A DNA stretch of 64,000 nt from an uncultured Lachnospiraceae bacterium (GTDB taxonomy: Bacteria > Bacillota > Clostridia > Lachnospirales > Lachnospiraceae), in contig CAJTSL010000018.1 of the NCBI GenBank assembly GCA_910578845.1, forward strand, positions 8,610 through 72,609, in the 5' to 3' direction. The notes beneath the pieces are model-generated. The model saw only the letters and a list, made by a program, of their open reading frames with translations. It had not been told where the DNA came from and ran no database searches. Position numbers and translations under genes: made by a program. This document shows positions 27,287 to 35,414 of this stretch, piece by piece. The stretch's first letter is position 1, and every line of letters starts with the position of its first letter.

Positions 27287-28606
27287 ATAGACATCTAAAA
27301 CAAAGAATTCTATCCAATTCTTAGTTTTTCTACCATTCAGTATGGCAGAATAATCTTTTCTACCATTGTCATGACTGTGTGGTTATTTATTCAAAAACAG
27401 CTATGCTGCTTTCGAATCTATCTGATGCTGCCTATAGTATCCCTCCAGTGGCAGATAGCCGTTTGCTTCGTGGATTCGCTTCCTGTTATAAAATATCCAT
27501 ATATACTCGAACACTGCGGATATGGCTTCCTCACTTGTCCAGAAATGCAGTCCATTCAGCCATTCCTGCTTTAATTTTCCCCAGAAGCCTCCATCGGGGT
27601 ATTGTCTCAGCAGTTCTCCCTTCCGGCTCATACTGCTGGTAAATCCGTGTTCTTTAGCCAGTGCCTGAAATCCAAGGAGCAATACTGGCTTCCCTGTCAG
27701 AGTGCAGGACACAGTCCTCTGTAGCCTTTGTATGACAGATGTCATCCTTAAGTGCTGACATCGCCAGCTCTTTCGTCATTCGTCCGTCCATTGATATGCC
27801 GGCTATCTTATCCCTGCATAGATCCATCACTCCGGCAAGATAAAGCCAGCTTTCATCTATTAGAATATAGGCAATGTCCCTTACCATTTTTATCCAGCCT
27901 GTCAGCGTCAAAACTCCTATTCAGAATGTTTTCTGCCATCGAGAGGTTATGCCTTGTATTAGTTTTCGCTTTATATTTTTATGTTTTTTGGCCATATGCC
28001 GTTTTCACGCATGATACGGTCTACCCACTTATGGTTCACTAGCTTTTCTGATTCCGGTTTATTTCATGGGTTATCTTTCTGTCGCCATAAGTGTTTCGTG
28101 ATGCCTCATGAATCTGTATGATCTCTTTCAGAAGAGTTTCATTCTCCATACAGCGCAGGCTTTTGGAACGTTTCCGCCACGCATAATAACCACTTTTTGA
28201 GACTTGGAGCCACTGCTCCATCTTCGTGACCCGGCATCTGAAGCGATCCTGCTCCATGTAAAGGTAACAGATCACTTTAGGTTCTTGGCAAAGAAAGCGC
28301 TTGCTTTTTTAGGAATTCATTTTCTTTTCCAAATCCTTTTTGCGCTTTTCAAAATTCGCAGTTCGGCATCCTCCTAATGGAGGTTTCCGCTGCCCACAAA
28401 TGATTAAGCGGGATGCATCTTAAAGCAGGACATCCATATATACAGGATATTTACAATGCTCCCAAGCTCCCTGCAACCTGTGCCACTGATACTTTTAACT
28501 GCCCCCTCCTGCATGCCTCTTCCTTGAATTCAATACTATACATCTGTGCCATAATCTCTCCTCACGATTTTCTGGATAGATTATACCACTCGTTTTATAT
28601 GTCTAT
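27287..28606 (-). mobile_element. Decayed IS3-family insertion sequence, about 1.3 kb
   Basis: Bounded by imperfect inverted repeats ATAGACATCTAAAACAAAG (27287-27305) and ATAGACATATAAAACGAG on the minus strand (28589-28606). The length suits the IS3 family. The transposase reading frames inside are broken by several frameshifts and stops, so it is inactive. It separates the LytTR regulator from the PASTA-LRR genes. Confidence 0.75.
27401..28552 (-). pseudogene. IS3-family OrfA/OrfB transposase remnant
   Basis: The OrfA start is recognisable from the ATG at 28552 (AQMYSIEFKEEACR, then VAQVAGSLGAL and a stop). The OrfA end (ENEFLKK-like) is frameshifted near 28310. OrfB pieces appear in different frames: a start portion near 28039-28275 (CYLYMEQDRFRCRV, WLQVSKSGYYAW, then TYGDRKIT), a middle with YLAGVMDLCRDKIAGISMDGRM at 27654-27911, and an end with FWGKLKQEW then IWIFYNRKRIHEANGYLPLEGYY at 27401-27745. 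The rve integrase catalytic Asp/Glu regions are therefore split. It is non-functional. Confidence 0.85.
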
Positions 28607-29264
28607 CAAATGTGGTATAAGGCAAAAGCCTGCATCCTTTCACAACAGCACATTTGTCCTGAATGCCTTCCACATGCTGCAAATTCAGCAAATAACATTT
28701 ATTTCCCCTTGAAAACCCCAGGTTCTTTAACAGCTCTTCCGCTTGCTTCATAGTGCCGGCCGAAATATGATCCCCAAGCCGGGTATGATAAACCAAATTA
28801 TGCCCATAACTCTCCACATAATAAATATCAGAAGTGTCCAGCCGGAGAATCCCGCCCTTCACGGATATGGTGACATAGGTATGCTTCCTTTTTTCAATCT
28901 GCTCAATTGCCCGATTCAGTTTCTGACTGAATGCAAAATATGAAACCGGCTTCAAAATATAGTCTAAGGCTCCCACTTCATAACCATGAATCGCATACTG
29001 TGGCGTATTGGTAATAAAAATGATGATAACCTCCGAATCAACTTTCCTGATTTCTTCTGCCGCGCTCATCCCATCCATAAATTTCATCTGGATATCCATC
29101 AGGATCATTTCAAACTGCGGCTTATAATCAGATGTAATCTCATCCCCGTCCCGGTAATGCTTCACCTGTATCTCTTCGCCGCTCTCTTTCTGGTACTTCT
29201 TCAGATAACCTGCCAGTTCTTCGGCAAATACTTCTTCATCTTCAACAATCGCTATTCGAACCAT
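28581..29264 (-). CDS. LytTR response regulator, C-terminus replaced by IS sequence
   Basis: A response regulator of about 227 residues. The receiver domain begins VRIAIVEDEEVFAEEL, with the phosphoacceptor Asp in MILMDIQMKFMDG and the conserved Lys in DYILKPVS. A LytTR DNA-binding domain follows (ILRLDTSDIYYVESYGHN). The start at 29264 gives the canonical receiver N-terminus and follows GAGAGG. The last seven or eight residues (RHIKRVV) are encoded inside the IS3 inverted repeat, so the end of the LytTR domain is lost and activity is doubtful. No GHKL sensor kinase, the usual partner, is adjacent. Confidence 0.85.
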   Translation of the reverse strand: MVRIAIVEDEEVFAEELAGYLKKYQKESGEEIQVKHYRDGDEITSDYKPQFEMILMDIQMKFMDGMSAAEEIRKVDSEVIIIFITNTPQYAIHGYEVGALDYILKPVSYFAFSQKLNRAIEQIEKRKHTYVTISVKGGILRLDTSDIYYVESYGHNLVYHTRLGDHISAGTMKQAEELLKNLGFSRGNKCYLLNLQHVEGIQDKCAVVKGCRLLPYTTFDRHIKRVV

Positions 29265-29388
29265 ATTCCTCTCTATCCCCACGTATTTATCTTGTCTAAT
29301 ATGATACACTCAGTCTGGTTCTTCTGGTGAATTTTATGTATTATATGTATCTGATCCGGGTGCCAAAAAGAGGGCGTCGCCAGTCATC

Positions 29389-29811
29389 TCAGTGCAGGCA
29401 TTCTTTTATCTTCGCTATCATCTCTTCATATTCCGCCTCGCTAAGATACTTCTTATCCGGATTCATCTGGAACGTGCCGCCCCACTCATCCTGGTCTTTG
29501 TATTTTGGCACAAGGTGCATATGCAAATGACAGCCCGTATCCCCGTATGCCCCGTAATTGAGCTTATCCGGGGAAAAAGCCGCATGGATCGCTTTTGCCG
29601 CTCTTGTCACATCCGCCATAAAGCGGTTTCTCTCTTCTTCGCTTATGTCCACAATCTCGCTGACATGGTCTTTATATGCCACAATGCACCTTCCCGGCTT
29701 GCTCTGCTCTTTGAACAATATCAATTGGCTTACATCCAGATCACAGATCTGAATGCCAAACTTCGCTAATAACTCCCCGCCCTGACAATATCCGCAATTA
29801 CTATCTTTCAT
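29389..29811 (-). CDS. HIT family nucleotide hydrolase/transferase
   Basis: A cytoplasmic protein of 140 residues with the histidine triad HLHMHLVPKY near residues 96-105. The N-terminal CGYCQG may bind zinc together with later residues. KPGRCIVAYKDHVSEI is the typical middle segment. HIT proteins hydrolyse or transfer nucleoside phosphoramidates or dinucleotides; the exact substrate is unknown. I chose the ATG at 29811 (AGGGTG, 6 nt) over a GTG at 29820. It is monocistronic between the LytTR regulator and glgP. Confidence 0.9.
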   Translation of the reverse strand: MKDSNCGYCQGGELLAKFGIQICDLDVSQLILFKEQSKPGRCIVAYKDHVSEIVDISEEERNRFMADVTRAAKAIHAAFSPDKLNYGAYGDTGCHLHMHLVPKYKDQDEWGGTFQMNPDKKYLSEAEYEEMIAKIKECLH

Positions 29812-29866
29812 ATCGGTCACCCTGCCCTTTCGTTTTGTTCCTTTTTACAACATTATAACAATAAAT

Positions 29867-29909
29867 AACGCCCAGATGCAAGAGTCCCGGCTCATGCATC
29901 TAGGCGCTA
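29867..29909 (-). terminator. Terminator of glgP
   Basis: On the minus strand AGCGCCTAGATGCATGAG pairs with CTCTTGCATCTGGGCGTT, then TTATTTATTG. It lies directly after the glgP stop. Confidence 0.75.
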
Positions 29910-29913
29910 AGCT

Positions 29914-32223
29914 TTATTTCAGTTTCCAGATATCTCTGTTATACTCTGCAATCGTTCTGTCAGATGAGAAGAATCCTGCCTTTGCAATGTTGACAAGCAT
30001 CATCTTCCGCCACTTATCCTGGTCTTCATAATCCGCCATCATCTTGTCTTTCACTGCAATATAGTCTTCCAAGTCTAATAGCGTCATGAACCAGTCTTTA
30101 TTTAACAGCTCTTTATGCAGTCTCTCCAAATTCTCTTTATGTCCCACTTTCAAAGCTTCCTTGCTGACAATGAAGTCTACTGCCGCTTGGATGGCTGGGC
30201 TCTTCTTGTAATAATCCTTCGACACATAATCCGCTTTCTCATAATGCTCGATGACTTTCTCGGATTTCTCACCGAAAATATAAATATTCTCATCGCCGAC
30301 AAGCTCATGGATCTCCACATTCGCACCATCGGAAGTGCCAAGCGTTATGGCGCCGTTTAGCATGAATTTCATGTTGCCCGTCCCGGAAGCCTCTTTGGAA
30401 GCCAAGGAAATCTGCTCGGAAATATCGCATGCCGGGATCATTTTCTCCGCATAAGAGACATTATAATTCTCTACCATCAGCACCGTCATATACGGGTTTA
30501 CTTCCGGGTCATTGTTGATAATCTCTTCTAACACTAACAAAAGGTGAATGATATCCTGCGCAATGATATAGGCAGGCGCTGCTTTTGCTCCGAATATGAA
30601 GGTCATCGGCCTTGCCGGTTTCTTGCCCGCCTTGATCTCTAGATACTTATGGATAATATAGAGCGCATTCATCTGTTGGCGCTTATATTCATGCAATCTC
30701 TTTGACTGGATATCGAAAATGGAATCCGGGTTTAACGTAACGCCTTCCATTTCTTTTACATAAGCGGCAAGGTCCTGCTTGCGGTTCATCTTAATCTGCG
30801 CGATCTTAGAAAGCACTTTCTCATCGTCTTTGAATTCCAGCAATTTCTCCAGTTTATCCGCATCTTTCTTGAACCCGTCCCCAATCGTCTCGGACAGGAA
30901 TGCCGCAAGCTCATGGTTACAGGAAAGCAGCCATCTTCTAAACGTAATACCATTCGTTTTATTGTTGAATTTCTCCGGATAGAGCTTGTAGAAAGCATGC
31001 AGCTCCGAATTCTTCAAAATCTCTGTATGGATAGCAGCAACGCCGTTTACCGAGAATCCATAATGGATGTCGATATGCGCCATATGCACTCTATTATCCT
31101 TGTCAATGATCTGGACTTTCGGGTCTTCATACTTCGCCGCCACTCTCTTATCTAGCTCTTTGATGATCGGCACTAACTGGGGAACTACCTTCTCCAAATA
31201 TTTAAGCGGCCATTTCTCCAAAGCTTCCGCCAGGATCGTATGGTTCGTATATGCACAAGTCCTGCTCACAACCTCAATGGCATCATCCATCGTAAATGCT
31301 TTCTCATCTACCAGGATCCTGATCAATTCCGGGATGACCATTGTCGGATGCGTATCATTGATCTGGATGACCGCATGGTCATACATCGTACGCAAATCGT
31401 ATTCTTTCTCTTTCATTTCCTTTAAAATAAGCTGCGCCGCATTGCTGACCATAAAGTACTGCTGATAGATGCGCAACAGATTGCCTGCTTCATCGGAATC
31501 ATCAGGATATAGGAACAATGTCAGGTTCTTCTCGATATCTTCTTTGTCAAAATCAATGCCTTTTTTCACAAGGCTCTCGTCAATGGTCTCCACATCAAAC
31601 AGCCTTAATTTGTTGACGCCGCTATCATAGCCGATGACATCAATATCGTAGAGCCTGGACGTTACTTTCTTGTCTCCGAAACGGACATCGAATGTCACGT
31701 CAGTCTTCGTCAGCCATGATTTATCTTCAATCCAGTCATTTTTCTCTGCTTTCTGCAATTTATCTTGAAAGACCTGCTTGAACAGGCCGAAATGATAGTT
31801 AAGCCCAATGCCTTCTCCTGGCAGATCCAATGTCGCAATGGAATCTAAGAAACACGCAGCCAGGCGTCCAAGCCCACCGTTCCCTAGAGAAGGTTCCGGT
31901 TCTACTTCCTCGATCGCGCTCAAATCTTTGCCATTCTTCTTCAAGATATCGTTTAATTTATCATAAATCCCCAGATTGATTAAATTATTGGACAATAACT
32001 TCCCAATCAGGAATTCCGCGGAAATATAGTATATTTTCTTCTCGCCCTCAATCGGCTCGGAAACCGTCATCAGCTTTTTAGAAAGCAACAGCAGGCTATA
32101 ATACAGTTCTTCGTTACTGCAATCTGCAACGCCTTTGCCATATGTGCTTTTCGCCTGGTCTTCCAGTTCTTTTTCCAGATTCATCATCAATACATCTCTT
32201 TTTAAGTTGCTTGCCTGTGCCAT
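29914..32223 (-). CDS. glgP: Glycogen/alpha-glucan phosphorylase
   Basis: PLP-dependent GT35 enzyme releasing glucose-1-phosphate from glycogen or maltodextrins, 769 residues. Diagnostic segments are YISAEFLIGKLLSNN, EPSLGNGGLGRLAACFLDS, QINDTHPTMVIPEL, KRLHEYKRQQMN and the PLP-lysine block EASGTGNMKFMLNGA (Lys near residue 617). It is a little shorter than the 800-plus residues of the enterobacterial enzyme, as in other clostridial forms. The ATG follows CAGGAGG at 7-8 nt. It is monocistronic, with a terminator directly downstream. A LacI-family gene lies upstream on the same strand, but it looks tied to the polysaccharide locus instead. Confidence 0.96.
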   Translation of the reverse strand: MAQASNLKRDVLMMNLEKELEDQAKSTYGKGVADCSNEELYYSLLLLSKKLMTVSEPIEGEKKIYYISAEFLIGKLLSNNLINLGIYDKLNDILKKNGKDLSAIEEVEPEPSLGNGGLGRLAACFLDSIATLDLPGEGIGLNYHFGLFKQVFQDKLQKAEKNDWIEDKSWLTKTDVTFDVRFGDKKVTSRLYDIDVIGYDSGVNKLRLFDVETIDESLVKKGIDFDKEDIEKNLTLFLYPDDSDEAGNLLRIYQQYFMVSNAAQLILKEMKEKEYDLRTMYDHAVIQINDTHPTMVIPELIRILVDEKAFTMDDAIEVVSRTCAYTNHTILAEALEKWPLKYLEKVVPQLVPIIKELDKRVAAKYEDPKVQIIDKDNRVHMAHIDIHYGFSVNGVAAIHTEILKNSELHAFYKLYPEKFNNKTNGITFRRWLLSCNHELAAFLSETIGDGFKKDADKLEKLLEFKDDEKVLSKIAQIKMNRKQDLAAYVKEMEGVTLNPDSIFDIQSKRLHEYKRQQMNALYIIHKYLEIKAGKKPARPMTFIFGAKAAPAYIIAQDIIHLLLVLEEIINNDPEVNPYMTVLMVENYNVSYAEKMIPACDISEQISLASKEASGTGNMKFMLNGAITLGTSDGANVEIHELVGDENIYIFGEKSEKVIEHYEKADYVSKDYYKKSPAIQAAVDFIVSKEALKVGHKENLERLHKELLNKDWFMTLLDLEDYIAVKDKMMADYEDQDKWRKMMLVNIAKAGFFSSDRTIAEYNRDIWKLK

Positions 32224-32355
32224 AAAATACCTCCTGCATTTCCTTTTTGATCATAGTATTTACTACGGAAGCCACTCTCATTCGGAACGCTTCCGCTAAC
32301 TGCCAGATTATGCTCCTATATTGCAATCTCACTTGTAACATTATAAATGCAAACA

Positions 32356-32445
32356 TTTTGAATTCTTACGTTTTCAATTCTAACATTTCAAATTCTTATG
32401 TTTTCAATTCTAACATTTCAAATTCTTACGTTTTCAATTCTAACA
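32356..32445. repeat. 30-bp tandem repeat array, about three copies
   Basis: The unit TTTTCAATTCTAACATTTCA plus ten more bases (AATTCTTACG or AATTCTTATG) occurs at 32371-32400 and 32401-32430. Partial copies lie on both sides (32356-32370 and 32431-32445). The last copy overlaps the stop codon of the LacI-family gene. No function is evident. Confidence 0.85.
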
Positions 32446-33429
32446 AATGATATCCAGATACTGCATCTGTACCAGTTCATAACCCAGAACAATTTCCTCT
32501 CCGCACCCGCCATCCAGCAAACGCTTCAATTCGATGACTGCCTGCGCCGCCACGTTGGTAAAGTCCTGACGGACCGTATTCATCTGCTTGCCCGCATATC
32601 CCATGAGGGTAATGCCATCAAAGCCACATACCGGCCTGAAAATATCCATTTCAATCAATGCTTTCATCGCTCCGATCGCCATCAAGTCAGAGGCGCATAC
32701 GATCGCAGCCTTATTCTTAGCATATTTAAAAGTGTGCTTTCTTGCTTCCAGTTCGGAAAAATTGCCGTTACGGATAAGCAATGGCAGCTTCATCTCTTCC
32801 GCCAGCCGTTTGATCCCTTTTAGGCGCTCTTCCGTCACATAGCCGTTCTTCTTGCCAGCCAGATAGAGGATGCTCTTGCTCCCGTTCTCTATCACGGTCT
32901 TCTTCGCCACTTCATATTGTGCCTTTTCCTGATGGATCCATACACACGAAGTAGCCGCGTTGATGATCGGCGCATCCACTGTGACAATCTTGAAGATCTC
33001 CGATGCGATCAGGCTATGCAATACCTTATCGTCCTTGGACATACAGAAAATGATCAATCCTGTAATGCTCTGCGACTGTAAATACCGGACAAGCTCTTCC
33101 AATGACATCTTGCGCACCATGGAGAAGAAAACGGTAATTACATCCAGGTTCATCTCTACTGCCTGCTTTATCGCGCCGGCAAGGTACTGCATATTGATTT
33201 CGTCCACCGCCTGCGAGGCATTATCCAGGTTCAAGAGGATCGCCACCCTGCCTGACTGTTTGGATGAAAGCGCCGCCGCCACGGAATTGGGGACGAAGTT
33301 CAGCTCCTCAACCGCCTCATTTACTTTTCTTTTCGTTTCTTCGCTCACGTTAGGGTAATGGTTCAAGACCTTAGATACGGTAGAAATCGCTACCCCCGCC
33401 CTTTTTGCTACATCTTTAATTGATACCAT
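32440..33429 (-). CDS. LacI family transcriptional regulator
   Basis: A regulator of 329 residues. The N-terminal helix-turn-helix VSIKDVAKRAGVAISTVSKVLNHYPNVSEETK is canonical LacI. A periplasmic-binding-protein-like sugar sensor domain follows, with FVPNSVAAALSS as hinge helix. It is transcribed in the same direction as the uronate locus upstream and lies at its end. It likely controls that locus, although glgP next door is an alternative target. It has its own promoter and a palindrome overlapping the 5' untranslated region, so it is probably autoregulated. The final codons run into a 30-bp repeat array. Confidence 0.92.
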   Translation of the reverse strand: MVSIKDVAKRAGVAISTVSKVLNHYPNVSEETKRKVNEAVEELNFVPNSVAAALSSKQSGRVAILLNLDNASQAVDEINMQYLAGAIKQAVEMNLDVITVFFSMVRKMSLEELVRYLQSQSITGLIIFCMSKDDKVLHSLIASEIFKIVTVDAPIINAATSCVWIHQEKAQYEVAKKTVIENGSKSILYLAGKKNGYVTEERLKGIKRLAEEMKLPLLIRNGNFSELEARKHTFKYAKNKAAIVCASDLMAIGAMKALIEMDIFRPVCGFDGITLMGYAGKQMNTVRQDFTNVAAQAVIELKRLLDGGCGEEIVLGYELVQMQYLDIIC

Positions 33430-33463
33430 GGCTTTTCCTTCCGGGCGATTTCTCAGAAAAGGT

Positions 33464-33473
33464 TTTCCGGAAA
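33464..33473. promoter_or_regulatory. Candidate LacI-family operator
   Basis: A perfect palindrome TTTCCGGAAA with the central CG-type step usual for LacI-family operators, set just downstream of the regulator's promoter. Confidence 0.45.
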
Positions 33474-33488
33474 TCGTTTTCCTTTTCC

Positions 33489-33517
33489 ATCATATACCAA
33501 CGGCAGGGATTTGTAAA
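33489..33517 (-). promoter_or_regulatory. Promoter of the LacI-family gene
   Basis: On the minus strand TTTACA (33512-33517), a 17-nt spacer and TATGAT (33489-33494), about 60 nt upstream of the ATG. Confidence 0.6.
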
Positions 33518-33585
33518 CAATTTTTTTTGGAATTTAGAGATTATTATTCCCAAACGAGGCTTGATTACCAGCCTAATTGGCAATT

Positions 33586-34458
33586 TCAATCATCAATAGG
33601 GCCAAAAAAATTCTCATGGAGGGCTATTTCAAACTCGGTCCCGCGTCCTTTTTCATATACAGTACCGTTTAGGACGGCAAGAGAGAATCCGTCTACGGCT
33701 CCCCGTTCATCCATCATGGTCACAGAAGCAGTGGCATTTAGGGTATTGCCTGTATACCTTGCCATTTCGTCTATCACTTCCCTTATGGATAGCTCTATTT
33801 CCCGGCGCTGTTTTATCCGCTCTGTTTCTTCTGCGCTTTGATAGCCTACATAGAAATACATATTCAGGATATAAGGGAAATCACGGAACACGGCATCGTA
33901 TTGTAATTGTGGGAAATAAATGTTTTCTGACAGAGAATAGTGCAGCCGCTCGTCGAACATAATTGTTGTTTCGGGTACGTCTGGCATGGAGAAAAGCCGA
34001 TAAGGCTGAAAATAAACGACGCTTTTATCTTCCATACAGCCGGGTATCTTGGCAACGGCTTGCTCAAAGAACTGTTGTTGATAATATTGTCTGGTTAAAT
34101 CACAAAAATAGCGTTCCAAAGAGTCTTCCAAATGCTCTTGCACAGGTTTGCGGCCAATACGGTTATTAAATAGGAAGCTGCCTTCCTGCCCGGCGGCGTT
34201 TTCATAGGTAAGTTCCCATTCCGTATAATGTGTAATAACATCTGTTCTTTCAAATTCATTGAAAAAACGCTCTTCTTTTTCCACGCCGTCAGAAAGGATT
34301 GCTTCTTCCCCGAAGCAATCCTTTAGCTGCTGCTCACAGATTTTTGGCATATCAGTATTATAATTTATTCTTTCTGTCCCAAAGGCACAGCCTGTTAAGG
34401 AGATTGCTGCCGTTATGCCCCAAAAGCAGACTGCCATGATTGGCGGAATTTTTTTCAT
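33586..34458 (-). CDS. Lipoprotein of unknown function
   Basis: A protein of 290 residues that I do not recognise. It has a lipoprotein signal (hydrophobic to about residue 23, lipobox SLTGC). The mature part is rich in acidic and aromatic residues and has no repeats. It appears globular: YFQPYRLFSMPDVPETTIMF in the middle, then a stretch FPYILNMYFYVGYQ and a helix-rich ERIKQRREIELSIREVIDEMARYTGN. It is the last gene before the LacI regulator and could be part of the carbohydrate locus by position only. The ATG follows GAGGG. Confidence 0.6.
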   Translation of the reverse strand: MKKIPPIMAVCFWGITAAISLTGCAFGTERINYNTDMPKICEQQLKDCFGEEAILSDGVEKEERFFNEFERTDVITHYTEWELTYENAAGQEGSFLFNNRIGRKPVQEHLEDSLERYFCDLTRQYYQQQFFEQAVAKIPGCMEDKSVVYFQPYRLFSMPDVPETTIMFDERLHYSLSENIYFPQLQYDAVFRDFPYILNMYFYVGYQSAEETERIKQRREIELSIREVIDEMARYTGNTLNATASVTMMDERGAVDGFSLAVLNGTVYEKGRGTEFEIALHENFFGPIDD

Positions 34459-34512
34459 ATTGCCCTCATTCCTGTGATTCTTTGCATACCTGCGGCCAGT
34501 GGGCCCACATGG

Positions 34513-35307
34513 CTACTTTTGCACTACTTTCCCATAAACCTCGATCTGGCTAAGCGCTGGGAACGGCGACGGGTCTGGCGATTTGATCAAGGAACCGAGC
34601 CGTATCCATTTAATCTTCTTCGGCTCCATAGTAAGCACATGCGGCAGGCTGCTTTTCTCTAGCTCCCATACCAGTTGCGTTTCATCCGAGAAATACAACG
34701 TGACCTGCGTCCACCAGTTATCATGCGGGAAATCCGCTCTGGTATAGAGCACGACTTTATCAATTTCCACTTCCTGCCCAAAATCCACAGTCATCTCCGC
34801 GTCATCCTGCATGTTGATGCCCCATGATTCATAAGGCCATGCTCCGTGGGAACGGTTCTCACACACACCGTCAATCGCATTCCTGGCTGCGAATACCGAC
34901 TCCCCACGTGTCTCCACATTAGCATACGCATGGGGGAAGCAATTGGTGTCACCATGCTGATCCAGGACATTGAGCGCTAGATTGCGGTATGCATAGACTT
35001 CGTCTTCTCTCGCTGCCCTGGCGTACAGATAGTGCTTATCCCCGGAGAAGACTTTGGGGGAATAGCTGATCCGCTTCTCCCCAAACGGGATTTGGTATGA
35101 CACATTGTCCGTAACATAACAAAGTGCTGCCCCCAGAGCGTCATCTACCTGTAAGAAGAGATGGATGCCTTTCTCCGATGTTTCCAACACGATCCGGTCG
35201 CCTTCCTGATACTGCGCCGTACATACAAGGCTCACATAATCCTCCCCGCTGCTTGTACAAACCGTTTCTCCATTCTTGTCTAATACTTTCAGAACCAACA
35301 TCGCCAT
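34513..35307 (-). CDS. Discoidin-like carbohydrate-associated protein
   Basis: A cytoplasmic-looking protein of 264 residues, without a signal peptide. The C-terminal part (about residues 120-262) resembles an F5/8-type C (discoidin) domain: ARNAIDG, then WGINMQDDAEMTVDFGQEVEIDKVVLYTRADF, then ALSQIEVYG at the end. The N-terminal half is strand-rich. The ATG at 35307 follows AGGAGG at 8 nt. It lies about 100 nt after the DUF2264 gene in the same operon. It probably handles the same glycan, but an enzymatic role cannot be seen. Assignment to a discoidin fold is by pattern only. Confidence 0.6.
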   Translation of the reverse strand: MAMLVLKVLDKNGETVCTSSGEDYVSLVCTAQYQEGDRIVLETSEKGIHLFLQVDDALGAALCYVTDNVSYQIPFGEKRISYSPKVFSGDKHYLYARAAREDEVYAYRNLALNVLDQHGDTNCFPHAYANVETRGESVFAARNAIDGVCENRSHGAWPYESWGINMQDDAEMTVDFGQEVEIDKVVLYTRADFPHDNWWTQVTLYFSDETQLVWELEKSSLPHVLTMEPKKIKWIRLGSLIKSPDPSPFPALSQIEVYGKVVQK

Positions 35308-35414
35308 ATACAATTCCTCCTGTTATTTTATATTGTAAAGCGCCTTTCTTAAATTGTTCTGGCATATTGCACAAAATCTTCTGGAAACCGTCCCGTGAAG
35401 GAAAATAAGATTTT

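Noticed and set aside
32356..32445. 30-bp repeats as a CRISPR remnant
   Set aside because: The copies are directly adjacent without spacers and no cas gene is present.
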